Source: Chloroflexota bacterium
GTDB taxonomy: Bacteria > Chloroflexota > Dehalococcoidia > SM23-28-2 > RBG-16-64-32
NCBI GenBank assembly: GCA_029262695.1
Contig: JAJCYV010000008.1
Span: 30,199 to 94,198 of the forward strand
Length of the DNA: 64,000 bases
Direction of reading: 5' to 3'
Each line of letters starts with the position of its first letter. Position 1 is the stretch's first letter. The position numbers and the translations under genes are program-made. The notes below the pieces were generated by a model. It saw nothing but the letters and a program-made list of their open reading frames with translations, was not told where the DNA came from and searched no databases. This document shows positions 9,128 to 17,344 of the stretch, piece by piece.

Positions 9128-9307
9128 ATGAGCCGAGAAGTGCGTGCCCTCCTCACGATAGACGATGTCGCTGCCAGGTTTGGCATCAGCGTTCACCAGG
9201 CGCGCCGTCTGACTCGGAGTGGCGTGCTGCCCGCGGTGAAGATCGCGGGCCAGTGGCGCTATCACCCGCGCCGCCTACCGCGCTCGATCCATCAGCGCAG
9301 CGCCTGA
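9128..9307 (+). CDS. small helix-turn-helix (excisionase/MerR-like) protein
   Basis: A 59-residue protein. Residues 8-50 (LLTIDDVAARFGISVHQARR onwards, then SGVLPAVKIAGQWRY) read as a winged HTH of the excisionase/BldC type: recognition helix, then the GxWRY wing. The strong GGAGG at about 9112-9117 lies about 10 nt upstream of the ATG. It is free-standing: no integrase, transposase or recombinase is nearby. Such solo HTH proteins are usually transcription factors. It is followed by the tRNA-Pro gene on the other strand. Confidence 0.7.
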   Translation: MSREVRALLTIDDVAARFGISVHQARRLTRSGVLPAVKIAGQWRYHPRRLPRSIHQRSA

Positions 9308-9410
9308 GCGGTGCCCTGGCGCAATGCTGGGCGTCTTCGTCGGTGGTGCCGGAAGGGTGCCGCCAATTCGGATTTGCCCGCGAGAGCTGCGGGTCGCCAG
9401 GGGCGAAATC

Positions 9411-9488
9411 TGGTCGGGGCGCTCGGATTCGAACCGAGGACCTCCTGACCCCCAGTCAGGTGCGCTAACCGGACTGCGCCACGCCCCG
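9411..9488 (-). tRNA. tRNA-Pro (anticodon GGG)
   Basis: The reverse complement folds as a 78-nt tRNA: acceptor CGGGGCG/CGCCCCG, D arm GCGC/GCGC, anticodon stem CCTGA/TCAGG enclosing CTGGGGG, T arm CTCGG-TTCGAAT-CCGAG, discriminator A and an encoded CCA. The anticodon GGG reads CCC/CCU proline codons. Confidence 0.95.
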
Positions 9489-9526
9489 AACCGTAGACAA
9501 TGCTAGCACGGAACACGTGGCGTGGG

Positions 9527-9554
9527 ACATGGAACACGGAACATGGAACACGGG
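9527..9554. repeat. two-copy 14-bp tandem repeat
   Basis: ACATGGAACACGGA is followed directly by ACATGGAACACGGG, with shorter GGAACA echoes on both sides. It lies in the gap between tRNA-Pro and the membrane-protein gene, and no function is evident. Confidence 0.6.
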
Positions 9555-9583
9555 AACGGTCGGCCTTGTTGCCTGGGGTGGGG

Positions 9584-10399
9584 TCAGTTGGTGACGTGCG
9601 AGATGGCGATGATGATGACGCCCACCGCGGCGACACCGCTGAACTCTGCCGCGGTCTGGCGGTTGAGCTTGTTGCCGAGGTAGTTGTGCATGAGCCCCGT
9701 CGTCAGGTAGAAGGCCAGCAGGAGGAAGACGGCGGCGGCGCTTTCTTCCAGTGGCAGGAAGTGCGTCGCCCAGGCGGCTTCGGCGATGAGGCCGCCGATC
9801 GCCGCGGCGTAGAGGATCGTCCGCGTCGTGTCCAGGCCCTTCTCGCGCAGCACTTCGATTCCCAGCAGGAGGCCGACGAGGCCGGCGGCGAACGAGGACG
9901 TTATGAGGCCCAGGTCGAAGTCGTAGATCGTGGCGAAAAAGAGGAAAGCGACGACGTAGGTCGCAATGTTAAGGACGAGCCGCGTCGACTGGTACGACGG
10001 TGCGACGCGATCGACCGATTCGTACTCGGCGCGCAGGATCGCCCAGAAGGGGATCACTGAGATGAGGCCGATGCCGACGGTCTCGTACCCGCCGACGACG
10101 TCCTCGAGGAAGAGGCCGAGGCCAAGCGTGAACAGCACCGGCACGAAGAGGTAGAGCGCCGTCTCGTCCACCCGGTGGAAGTCCGCGCGCGGATGGTTTC
10201 GGACGACACTGTCGGTGGCGATCGCGGCGAGGCCGGCAAGGAGGAGCAGGAGCCAGTCCTGGGTCGGCTCGACGGCCAGGTAAGCGACCATGCCAAGGGC
10301 GAGGACAACCGCCAGTACGTGTATGCGATCCAGGCGGCCGACTTCTGAACCAAGGGCGAGCGGGTCGCCTCCCCGACGATCCCGCGTGAATTCGTTCAC
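9584..10399 (-). CDS. multi-pass membrane protein (DUF5656-like)
   Basis: A 271-residue protein with about eight hydrophobic helices, including AVVLALGMVAYLAV, DWLLLLLAGLAAIA, YLFVPVLFTLGLGLFL, LNIATYVVAFLFFATIY and AAAVFLLLAFYLTTG. It ends in a polar linker and a last helix (VAAVGVIIIAISHV). It has no catalytic motif I recognise. The size and helix pattern agree with the Chloroflexota family annotated as DUF5656, recalled rather than checked. The GTG start lies about 10 nt downstream of the TAGCCT/TTATCC stretch. It stands 24 nt downstream of mfd on the same strand, so co-transcription is possible. Confidence 0.7.
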   Translation of the reverse strand: MNEFTRDRRGGDPLALGSEVGRLDRIHVLAVVLALGMVAYLAVEPTQDWLLLLLAGLAAIATDSVVRNHPRADFHRVDETALYLFVPVLFTLGLGLFLEDVVGGYETVGIGLISVIPFWAILRAEYESVDRVAPSYQSTRLVLNIATYVVAFLFFATIYDFDLGLITSSFAAGLVGLLLGIEVLREKGLDTTRTILYAAAIGGLIAEAAWATHFLPLEESAAAVFLLLAFYLTTGLMHNYLGNKLNRQTAAEFSGVAAVGVIIIAISHVTN

Positions 10400-10423
10400 A
10401 ATGGATAAGGCTAAACGCAGCGG

Positions 10424-13400
10424 CTAATTGATGTCAACCAGCGCCTCGCCCGCGTTCTCAGCGTCTTCCGCCGTCCTCGCCGCCGCAAGCAGCTCCAGCG
10501 CGAGGCGCAGGCGCTCCTGCCAGCCTTCGTCCAGGTCGACGTGCATCATCGTGCGCCCGACCTGAACGCCGCGCGGCGCCGTCTCCTCCAGCGCCGCGGC
10601 GGGCAGCGTTTCGCCGGCCGCCATCTTGACGACGGCGGCGGCGCCCTCCGCAATGATCGACTGCACACCGGCGAGCTTCGCCAGCGATCGCAACGTGACG
10701 ACGTAGAGCAAGTTGCGCGCCAGCGGCGGTGGCTCGCCGAAGCGGTCCGTCATCTCCTGGCTGATTGCGTCCACCGCCTCCGGGTCCTCTGCCGCGCTCA
10801 GCCGCTGGTAGACCGCGAGACGCAGGTTCAGGTCCGGAACGTACGATGGCGGTAGGTGCGCCGAGAGCGGCAGATCGATCGACACCTCCATGCCTTCACT
10901 CTCCGGTGGCGGCGTCTCGCCTCGCATCAGCGACCGCATCCGCTCGACGGCGCCCGAGAGCAGCTTGACGTACAGGTCGAAGCCGATCGCCGCCATGTAG
11001 CCGCTCTGCTCCCCGCCCAGCAGGTTTCCGGCGCCCCGGATCTCGAGGTCGCGCTGGGCGATCTGGAAGCCAGCGCCCAGCTCTGTCGCCTCGAAGATGG
11101 TCTGCAGCCGCGCCTTCGCGGTCTCGGTCAGGCGCTTGTTCTTCTCGTACAGCAGGTAAGCGTATGCGCGGTGGGCGCCGCGGCCCACGCGCCCGCGCAA
11201 CTGGTAGAGCTGCGCCAGCCCCAGCCGGTCCGCCTGGTTGATGATGATCGTGTTGACGTTCGGGATGTCCAGGCCGGACTCGATGATCGTCGTGCAGACG
11301 AGGACGTCCGTGCGGCCGTGCGTGAAGTCATCCATCGCCCGCGCCAGCTCTCGCTCGTCCATCTGCCCGTGTCCGATGCCGAGCCGCGCTTCCGGGGCGA
11401 GATCGCGCAGCTTGCGGGCGATCATTTCGATGTTGTGCACGCGGTTGTGTACGAAGTAGATCTGACCGCCGCGCTCCAGCTCGCGCGCGATGGCTTCGCG
11501 GATAAGGCGGTCGTCGGTCTGCGAGACGTACGTCTTGATCGGCAGGCGTTCTTCCGGTGGCGTCTCCATCGTCGACATGTCGCGGATGCCGCCCAGCGCC
11601 ATGTACAGCGTGCGCGGGATCGGCGTGGCTGAAAGGGTGAGGACGTCGACGTCGCGGCGCATCTCCTTCAGGAACTCCTTGTGCGCGACGCCGAAGCGTT
11701 GCTCTTCGTCGATCACCACGAGGCCCAGGTCCTGGAAGCGGATGTCCTTCTGCAGCATCCGATGCGTGCCGATGACGATGTCGGTCGTGCCCTGCGGCAG
11801 CGATTCGACGATGCGCTTCTGCTCGGCATCGCTGCGCAGGCGTGAGAGCACTTCGATGCGTACCGGGAAGGCGGCGAGGCGCTCGCGGAACGTATTGTAG
11901 TGCTGCTGCGCCAGGACGGTCGTTGGGACCAGCACGGCCACCTGCTTGCCGTCCATCACCACCTTGAACGCGGCGCGCAGCGCGACCTCCGTCTTGCCGT
12001 ACCCGACGTCGCCGCAGACGAGGCGGTCCATCGGCCGGGGCGACTCCATGTCGTGCTTTACGGCACTGATCGCGGCGAGCTGGTCAGAAGTCTCGACGTA
12101 GGGGAAGCTGGCGTCCAGTTCGGCCTGCCAGGCGCTGTCCGGCGGGTAAGCGTAGCCGGGCATCACCTCGCGCGAGGCGTAGAGCTGGAGGAGGTCCTTC
12201 GCCAGCGCTGCCACCGCCCGCCGCGCCCGTTGCTTCGCCCGCTGCCAGTCGCCCGCGCCGAGGCGAGTCGGCGTCGGCTGCTTGTCCGATGGGCCGATGT
12301 AGCGGCTCACGCGGTCCAACTGATCGGTTGGCACGAAGAGCCGGTCGCCCTCGGCGTAGTGCAGCTCCAGGTACTCGCGCTCGTTGCCGTCGATGGTGCG
12401 GCGGATCAGCCCGGCGAAGCGGCCGATGCCGTGGTCGATGTGCACGACGTACGCGCCCTGCGTCAGGTCGGCGAGGAACGCCTCACGGTTCACGGCCTTC
12501 TTTGGTGGCGCGCGGCGCTGCTTTACGAAGCCGAACACCTCGCTGTCCGTGAGAAGCGTCAGCTCGCCGGCCTCGCCTCCGGGCGGGGACCCGTCCGGGC
12601 CCAGCTTCCAGCCCTCCTGCAGCGATCCCTGCACGAGCGAGAGCTTTGGCGGCGGACTTGTCAGGTCTCCGCTCACCGTGGCGTGCGCGTCCTGTTCCTC
12701 GATCAGCTCCGCCAGGCGTTCCGCCTGCTGCGAGACGATCACGAACCGCCGGCCCGACTGCACGCCCTGAGCGACCTCCGTTGCCAGCTTGCGCAGCTGC
12801 CCGGCGAACGCGGCCGGTCCACGGAACGGCAATCGGATCGCGTCGCCGTCTGTGGCGTCCGCCTGCCCTTCCACGGGCATCGCCCAGCGCGCGAGCGTCA
12901 GCACGCGGCCTGTCGCCTCGATCTGGCGGCGGGCTTCCGGCCACTTTTCGAGCGCCGGCGGCAGGCCGTAGGGTATCTCGCCCGCGGCCTCCAGCTCCTT
13001 GCGCGTCGCCTCGCCCTGCGCCTCGGCTTCTTCGATCGCCGTCTGCACGTCCGCCTCCTCGTCCACGACCAGGAGCGAACCGGCGGGCAGGTGGTCGAGC
13101 AGCGAACACGGTGCGAGGAACTGCACGTAGAAGTCGCGCTCCTTGAACGATGCGCCGTCTCGCAGCAGCGTCAGCTCCTCCTCGATCCGCTCGCGCGCCT
13201 CGTCCGGCATCTTCTTGAGGCCGAGCTTCGACAGCGGCGCGAGCCAGTCGCCGGCTTCCGACGGCAGCAGCTCCTGTGCGGGCACGATGCGCGCTTCTTC
13301 GATCGCGCTCGACGTGCGCTGTGTTGAGGCGCTGAAGGTGCGGATGCTCTCGATCTCGTCGCCGAAGAACTCAATGCGCAGGGGCGCCCGCTCCGTGGGC

Positions 13401-13990
13401 GGGAAGACGTCGACGATGCCGCCGCGCCGGCTCGCCTCGCCCGTTTGCTGCACGAGCGGTTCCATCGCGTAGCCCAGGCGCGCCAGCTGCCGCAGCAGCG
13501 ATTCCATATCGGGCTTCTGCCCAGGGCGCAAATCGAGCACGGAGCGCGCCACGTCGTCCGGCGAGATCGTGCGCTGGGCCAGCGCCAGCGCCGACGCCAC
13601 GATCACACAGCGTCGCTCCTCGGCCAGCGCGACGACGGCGTTCAGGCGATCGCGCACTGTCTCCCGGTCGGGCGCGAGCCGCTCGTATGGCAGCGCGTCA
13701 CGCTCCGGGAAGAGGAGTACGCGCTCGGCCCCGCCGATGGGCGGGCCGAGCCAGGCCGCGATTTCCTCGGCGAGCACTTCAGCGCGGGCCGGGCGTCCGG
13801 TGAGGACGATGACGGGCCGTTCTTCGTCCGCCACGAGCGCGGCGAGCGCGGCGGGCTTGGCGGCGTCGCGAACGCCGGCGACGGCGCGCGCGGAACTGCC
13901 CCGCCCAGATGGGCGAAGCAGCGCCTCTCGCAGGCGCTCCAGGCCGGCCGTTTCGCCGATGATCGGGAGTAGTGCAGAAAGGTCCATCAT
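10424..13990 (-). CDS. mfd: transcription-repair coupling factor Mfd
   Basis: The 1188-residue length is typical of Mfd. Order: UvrB-like N-terminal module (VIVLTGRPARAE to VVDEEADV), RNA-polymerase-interacting CarD/RID-like domain with YVVHIDHGIGRF (about residue 515), helicase lobe 1 with GDVGYGKTEVAL (Walker A) and VIDEEQRFGV (DEEQ box), lobe 2 with IIESGLDIPN and QLYQLRGRVGR, and the C-terminal TRCF regulatory domain. It removes RNA polymerase stalled at lesions and recruits UvrA. It starts at tandem ATG codons. A 26-bp perfect palindrome sits 19 nt upstream. Confidence 0.98.
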   Translation of the reverse strand: MMDLSALLPIIGETAGLERLREALLRPSGRGSSARAVAGVRDAAKPAALAALVADEERPVIVLTGRPARAEVLAEEIAAWLGPPIGGAERVLLFPERDALPYERLAPDRETVRDRLNAVVALAEERRCVIVASALALAQRTISPDDVARSVLDLRPGQKPDMESLLRQLARLGYAMEPLVQQTGEASRRGGIVDVFPPTERAPLRIEFFGDEIESIRTFSASTQRTSSAIEEARIVPAQELLPSEAGDWLAPLSKLGLKKMPDEARERIEEELTLLRDGASFKERDFYVQFLAPCSLLDHLPAGSLLVVDEEADVQTAIEEAEAQGEATRKELEAAGEIPYGLPPALEKWPEARRQIEATGRVLTLARWAMPVEGQADATDGDAIRLPFRGPAAFAGQLRKLATEVAQGVQSGRRFVIVSQQAERLAELIEEQDAHATVSGDLTSPPPKLSLVQGSLQEGWKLGPDGSPPGGEAGELTLLTDSEVFGFVKQRRAPPKKAVNREAFLADLTQGAYVVHIDHGIGRFAGLIRRTIDGNEREYLELHYAEGDRLFVPTDQLDRVSRYIGPSDKQPTPTRLGAGDWQRAKQRARRAVAALAKDLLQLYASREVMPGYAYPPDSAWQAELDASFPYVETSDQLAAISAVKHDMESPRPMDRLVCGDVGYGKTEVALRAAFKVVMDGKQVAVLVPTTVLAQQHYNTFRERLAAFPVRIEVLSRLRSDAEQKRIVESLPQGTTDIVIGTHRMLQKDIRFQDLGLVVIDEEQRFGVAHKEFLKEMRRDVDVLTLSATPIPRTLYMALGGIRDMSTMETPPEERLPIKTYVSQTDDRLIREAIARELERGGQIYFVHNRVHNIEMIARKLRDLAPEARLGIGHGQMDERELARAMDDFTHGRTDVLVCTTIIESGLDIPNVNTIIINQADRLGLAQLYQLRGRVGRGAHRAYAYLLYEKNKRLTETAKARLQTIFEATELGAGFQIAQRDLEIRGAGNLLGGEQSGYMAAIGFDLYVKLLSGAVERMRSLMRGETPPPESEGMEVSIDLPLSAHLPPSYVPDLNLRLAVYQRLSAAEDPEAVDAISQEMTDRFGEPPPLARNLLYVVTLRSLAKLAGVQSIIAEGAAAVVKMAAGETLPAAALEETAPRGVQVGRTMMHVDLDEGWQERLRLALELLAAARTAEDAENAGEALVDIN

Positions 13991-14008
13991 TGGGTGAACA
14001 ACGCTTTT

Positions 14009-14034
14009 AGGGGCCTCGACCGGTCGAGGCCCCT
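14009..14034. terminator. 26-bp perfect palindrome between pth and mfd
   Basis: Left arm AGGGGCCTCGACC and right arm GGTCGAGGCCCCT are exact reverse complements. As RNA it would form an 11-bp stem with a CCGG loop. On the minus strand it follows pth by 52 nt and precedes mfd by 19 nt, but the following bases are A-rich rather than U-rich. It is therefore either a weak terminator for pth or an operator for mfd. Confidence 0.55.
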
Positions 14035-14086
14035 TCGGCGGACTATTCGCTTGTCGCTATTGTAGCCCGTCGCAACCAGTGTTGCG

Positions 14087-14677
14087 TCAGGTGTTGTACT
14101 CGTTCATCGCTGCCTCGACGCCTTCCGTGATGATCAGCTCCACCGCTTCCGTCGCTCGGCTGGCGGCGTCCTGCAGCGTCTTCACCATCTCCGGCGCGGG
14201 GTCGCTCAGTACATAGTCCGCCACGTGTTCCGGCTCCCACGTTGGCTTGCCCTCGACGTGCGGGCGGCCGATGCCGACGCGAATGCGCGCGAAGACCTGG
14301 CTCCCGGCGGCGGCGATGATCGATTTGATCCCGTTGTGGCCGCCGCTGCCACCGCTGGCCTTGATGCGCACGCGGCCCGCTGGCAGGTCGAGTTCGTCGT
14401 AGACGACGATGAGGTGCGTCGGGTCGATCTTCCAGCGGCGCAGGGCCGGGCCGATCGCCTCGCCGCTCTTGTTCACGTACGTCCGCGGCTTGAGCAGGAC
14501 GACCGGCGTGCCGCGCACCTCACCCTCGCCCAGCGTGGCCAGCGTCTTCGCTTTGATCTTGATGCCGTGTTGCCGCGCCAGGCGGTTGATGCACCAGTAG
14601 CCGACGTTGTGACGGTTGTGGGAATACTCGGCGCCGGGATTGCCCAGGCCGGCGATCAGCCAGCGGTCATTGGCCAC
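14087..14677 (-). CDS. pth: peptidyl-tRNA hydrolase
   Basis: The 196-residue enzyme recycles peptidyl-tRNA released during translation. It shows GLGNPGAEYSHNRHNVG with the catalytic His and conserved Asn, VYDELDLPAGRVR with the catalytic Asp, and SGGHNGIKSI. Start GTG 14677 begins MANDRWLIAGLG. TAGAAT 6 nt before it leaves no room for an untranslated leader, so the mRNA is probably leaderless. A stem-forming palindrome follows downstream. Assignment is secure. Confidence 0.97.
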   Translation of the reverse strand: MANDRWLIAGLGNPGAEYSHNRHNVGYWCINRLARQHGIKIKAKTLATLGEGEVRGTPVVLLKPRTYVNKSGEAIGPALRRWKIDPTHLIVVYDELDLPAGRVRIKASGGSGGHNGIKSIIAAAGSQVFARIRVGIGRPHVEGKPTWEPEHVADYVLSDPAPEMVKTLQDAASRATEAVELIITEGVEAAMNEYNT

Positions 14678-14683
14678 GCCGCC

Positions 14684-14689
14684 ATTCTA
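14684..14689 (-). promoter_or_regulatory. -10 box of leaderless pth promoter
   Basis: On the minus strand TAGAAT is followed by 6 nt and the GTG start codon of pth. No ribosome binding site is present. A four-copy 7-bp tandem repeat occupies the place of the -35. Confidence 0.45.
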
Positions 14690-14694
14690 CGGGA

Positions 14695-14722
14695 GACAGG
14701 TGACAGGTGACAGGTGACAGGT
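14695..14722. repeat. 7-bp tandem repeat, four copies
   Basis: GACAGGT is repeated four times exactly, then degenerates to GAGGAGT. It covers the region from about -18 to -45 relative to the pth start, so copy-number change could alter pth promoter spacing. Confidence 0.8.
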
Positions 14723-14747
14723 GAGGAGTGTCGCGCGACGATGTCGG

Positions 14748-15992
14748 TTACGGAGCAGGCTCGTCCTCGCTCTGTGTCTGCGCGGCGCCGCGTATCGCCC
14801 GGTGCAGCACGTCAGCCAGCTTCTCGAGCGCGTCCCGAGTCGCAGACTCGCCGTCCTCGCCGCCGCCCTGCACGTGATCGAGTATCGGGTCGAGCAGTGT
14901 GCTGATGCGCGCTTCGAGGAGGAACCTTCGCAGGTAGCCGACGAGATCATCATCCAGGACTTCGGTCAGCGTCGTGATCTGGGCTGCCTGCACCACCTTG
15001 AGGAAGCGCTCGACGCGTGGGTCGCTGCTGCGCTCCAGGATCGCCTGGACGGCCACGGAGGAGAGCCGGCTCAACTGCCGCTCGATAGACTGCGAGAGCC
15101 GTTTCAGTACGGCGCCGGCGGCCTCGGCGTGATCGGCCGCGCCCAGCCGCAGCTTGCAGCCGGGGCAGACGGTCGCCGTGTTCAGGGCTTCTGCGAGATC
15201 GGCTTCCACCTCGCAGGCTGTTGTCGCTTCGATCAACTCTTCGTAGACGCCGATCGTCGCCTCGCCCACCGGCGCGCCGAGTTCCACCAGGCTGTTCAGG
15301 CGCGTTAGCGCCTGCACGTCGCGCCGTGCTTCCAGAAGCCGCGCGTGCAGACGCGAAGATGCCGTCCAGTACGCCGCGTGGAAGTCTTCGTAGCGGCGTG
15401 AGTAGACGCCCCGGAAGTGGTTGAACGCCAGCTCCGCCGTGCGCATTCGCTGTGGGCCGGTGACGAATGAGCCGTAGGCAGCGTTCTCCTCGGCGACCGC
15501 GCGCTCGGTCGTCGGTCCCCGCTGTCCCCTGCGGGCGCGCTCCCGGTCGGCGACGAGGACGCCGAACGAAACCTGCCCGTCGGCGATCGCGCGGTCCAAC
15601 GCCAGTTCCCGTTCGGACTCCGGCACGAACGCCTCTTCCAGGTAGCGCCGCATCTCCGCGACGGCTGTCGCGCCCTTCGGGTCGGCCGCGAACGCGCGCA
15701 GAGCGTAGATGTCCTCGGCCAGGGCGTCGGGCTCCGCGTGGCAGATGTAGGCGGCGTCGGCGAGCGCGTCCTCGTTCGCGCGGGCCAGCGGAGCGAGGCG
15801 CTCCACGAGGTCGCGGCAGGCGTCGTGACGGCGCTGTCCTGCCGCCGCGAGAAGCTCGCGGATCCTGCCTGCCATATCGGCCACCGTCAGGTCCTGTTGT
15901 TCGGGTGCGGTCAGCGCGTAGGCGAGGACTTCGACGGGGTCGTACGTCTCCGGTGCGCTCGAACGGGCGATTGGGGTCGGTGACTGTGGCAC
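14748..15992 (-). CDS. protein of unknown function with a CPGC motif
   Basis: A 414-residue, mostly helical, soluble protein. No catalytic domain is recognised. A CPGC pair (TVCPGCKLRLGA, about residues 274-285) is followed by helices rich in Leu/Arg (LKRLSQSIERQL, VERFLKVVQAAQ, DDLVGYLRRFLLEAR). The layout is faintly like the C-terminus of large DUF6079/BREX-type proteins, but the ATPase part is missing and I would not assign it. GTG 15992 is supported by AGGAGG at 7 nt. It lies between pth and the cysteine desulfurase gene on the same strand. Confidence 0.65.
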   Translation of the reverse strand: MPQSPTPIARSSAPETYDPVEVLAYALTAPEQQDLTVADMAGRIRELLAAAGQRRHDACRDLVERLAPLARANEDALADAAYICHAEPDALAEDIYALRAFAADPKGATAVAEMRRYLEEAFVPESERELALDRAIADGQVSFGVLVADRERARRGQRGPTTERAVAEENAAYGSFVTGPQRMRTAELAFNHFRGVYSRRYEDFHAAYWTASSRLHARLLEARRDVQALTRLNSLVELGAPVGEATIGVYEELIEATTACEVEADLAEALNTATVCPGCKLRLGAADHAEAAGAVLKRLSQSIERQLSRLSSVAVQAILERSSDPRVERFLKVVQAAQITTLTEVLDDDLVGYLRRFLLEARISTLLDPILDHVQGGGEDGESATRDALEKLADVLHRAIRGAAQTQSEDEPAP

Positions 15993-16051
15993 GTGGCCAC
16001 CTCCTGTCGTGCGGAGGGCTCAGTTCGATGGGGCGATGATAGTGAGCGACC

Positions 16052-17266
16052 TCAGGTCGGGGCAAGGCCCAAGTGGCGCTGTTCTTCGCGACCGGCGACG
16101 GCCCGCGACTCCGCCACGATGTTCGGCAGGGCGGAGAGGACGCGCTCCATCTCCTGTGCCGTGTTCTCCGGGCCGGGTGTGAGGCGGAGCGCGCCGACCG
16201 CGCGTCGCAACGGCATGCCGGTGGCCGTCAGCACGTGCGAGGGTTCCCACGTCGCCGCCGAGTTGCAGGCACTGCCGGCGCTTGCCGCGATGCCCAACCT
16301 GTCGAGTGCGTCGAGCATCGTGTCGGAGCGTGCGCCCTCAAAGCTGAAGTGCGCGTTGTTCGGCAGGCGCATCTCGGGATGGCCGGTCAGCTCCGCCCCG
16401 TCGATCGTGCGCAGGACGCCTTCGACCAGCTGCGTGGTCAGGCCGCGGCAGACGCTCGTGTACTCGTCGCGGCGCGCCCGTACTTCTGCCAGGGCCGTCG
16501 CCGTGCCGATGATCGAGGCCACGTTCTCCGTTCCCGCGCGGCGCTGGCGTTCCTGGCCGCCGCCGCTCATCTGCGCCAGAAATGGCGTGCCGCGGCGCAT
16601 GTAGAGCACGCCTGCGCCCTTGGGCCCCCCGAACTTGTGCGCCGATAGGCTAAGCAAGTCGACGCCCAGCCGGTCGACGTCCAGATCGATCGCGTTCGCG
16701 CCCTGCACAGCGTCCGTGTGCAGCGCGACGCTGCGTCCAAGGGACTTCGCCCGTGCACGCACGACGCGCGAGATTTCCGCGAGCGGTTCGATCGTCCCGA
16801 TCTCGTTGTTGGCGAGCATGACGCTCACGAGCACCGTGCGTTCGTCCATCGCCTCGGCGATAGCGTCCGGACTGACGATGCCGTAGCGGTCGACGGGCGC
16901 GTGCGTCACCGAGAAGCCGAACTTCTCCATGTATTCGCAGGAGTGGAGGACGGCGTGGTGCTCGATCGTCGTCGTGACGATGTGATCGCCGAGGCCGGCC
17001 TGCTTCTGCGCCGACGCCACGCCCTTGATCGCCGCGTTGATCGATTCCGAACCGGGGCCCGTGAAGATGATCTCACGCGGCCGCGCGCCAAGGAGCGAGG
17101 CGACGGTCGAGCGGGCGCCGTCGATCGCCCGGGCGGCCTGGCGGCCGAGCGCGTAGTTGCCGGACGGGTTCCCGAAGTGCCCCTCTAGGTAGGGGAGCAT
17201 CGCCTCCAGCGCTTTCGGCTGTAGCTGCGTTGTGGCGGCGTGGTCCAGGTAGATGCTCGTCTTCAT
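16052..17266 (-). CDS. cysteine desulfurase (NifS/IscS family)
   Basis: A 404-residue class V aminotransferase fold. It has YLDHAATTQ at the N-terminus, the PLP-binding Lys in SLSAHKFGGPKG, the RRAGTENV loop, and the active-site Cys in SAGSACNSAATW. The short GSAC loop is of the IscS/NifS (class I) type. It transfers sulfur from cysteine to scaffold proteins for Fe-S clusters or to tRNA thiolation enzymes. No iscU, mnmA or suf genes are in the window. I chose ATG 17266, which begins at the first strand (MKTSIYLDHA), rather than an upstream ATG. Confidence 0.93.
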   Translation of the reverse strand: MKTSIYLDHAATTQLQPKALEAMLPYLEGHFGNPSGNYALGRQAARAIDGARSTVASLLGARPREIIFTGPGSESINAAIKGVASAQKQAGLGDHIVTTTIEHHAVLHSCEYMEKFGFSVTHAPVDRYGIVSPDAIAEAMDERTVLVSVMLANNEIGTIEPLAEISRVVRARAKSLGRSVALHTDAVQGANAIDLDVDRLGVDLLSLSAHKFGGPKGAGVLYMRRGTPFLAQMSGGGQERQRRAGTENVASIIGTATALAEVRARRDEYTSVCRGLTTQLVEGVLRTIDGAELTGHPEMRLPNNAHFSFEGARSDTMLDALDRLGIAASAGSACNSAATWEPSHVLTATGMPLRRAVGALRLTPGPENTAQEMERVLSALPNIVAESRAVAGREEQRHLGLAPT

Positions 17267-17344
17267 CGTGTTGCGATACCGGGGCGGGGTATGTGACAAG
17301 GGTATCGCTGGGCAGCATCGCCTGTCAAAGTGCTCCGGGCGTCG

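Noticed and set aside
8560..9468. A 302-residue plus-strand frame covering the ligase start, the small HTH gene and the tRNA
   Set aside because: It runs through the tRNA gene and antisense to the ligase; its composition is that of a shadow.
9128..9488. An excisionase-like gene beside a tRNA as a sign of an integrated element
   Set aside because: No integrase, no direct repeat of the tRNA end and no foreign composition is seen in the neighbourhood.
11900..13327. A 475-residue open frame on the plus strand inside mfd
   Set aside because: It is a GC-rich antisense shadow, with Arg/Leu/Val/His-rich content and no domain, opposite an unambiguous Mfd.
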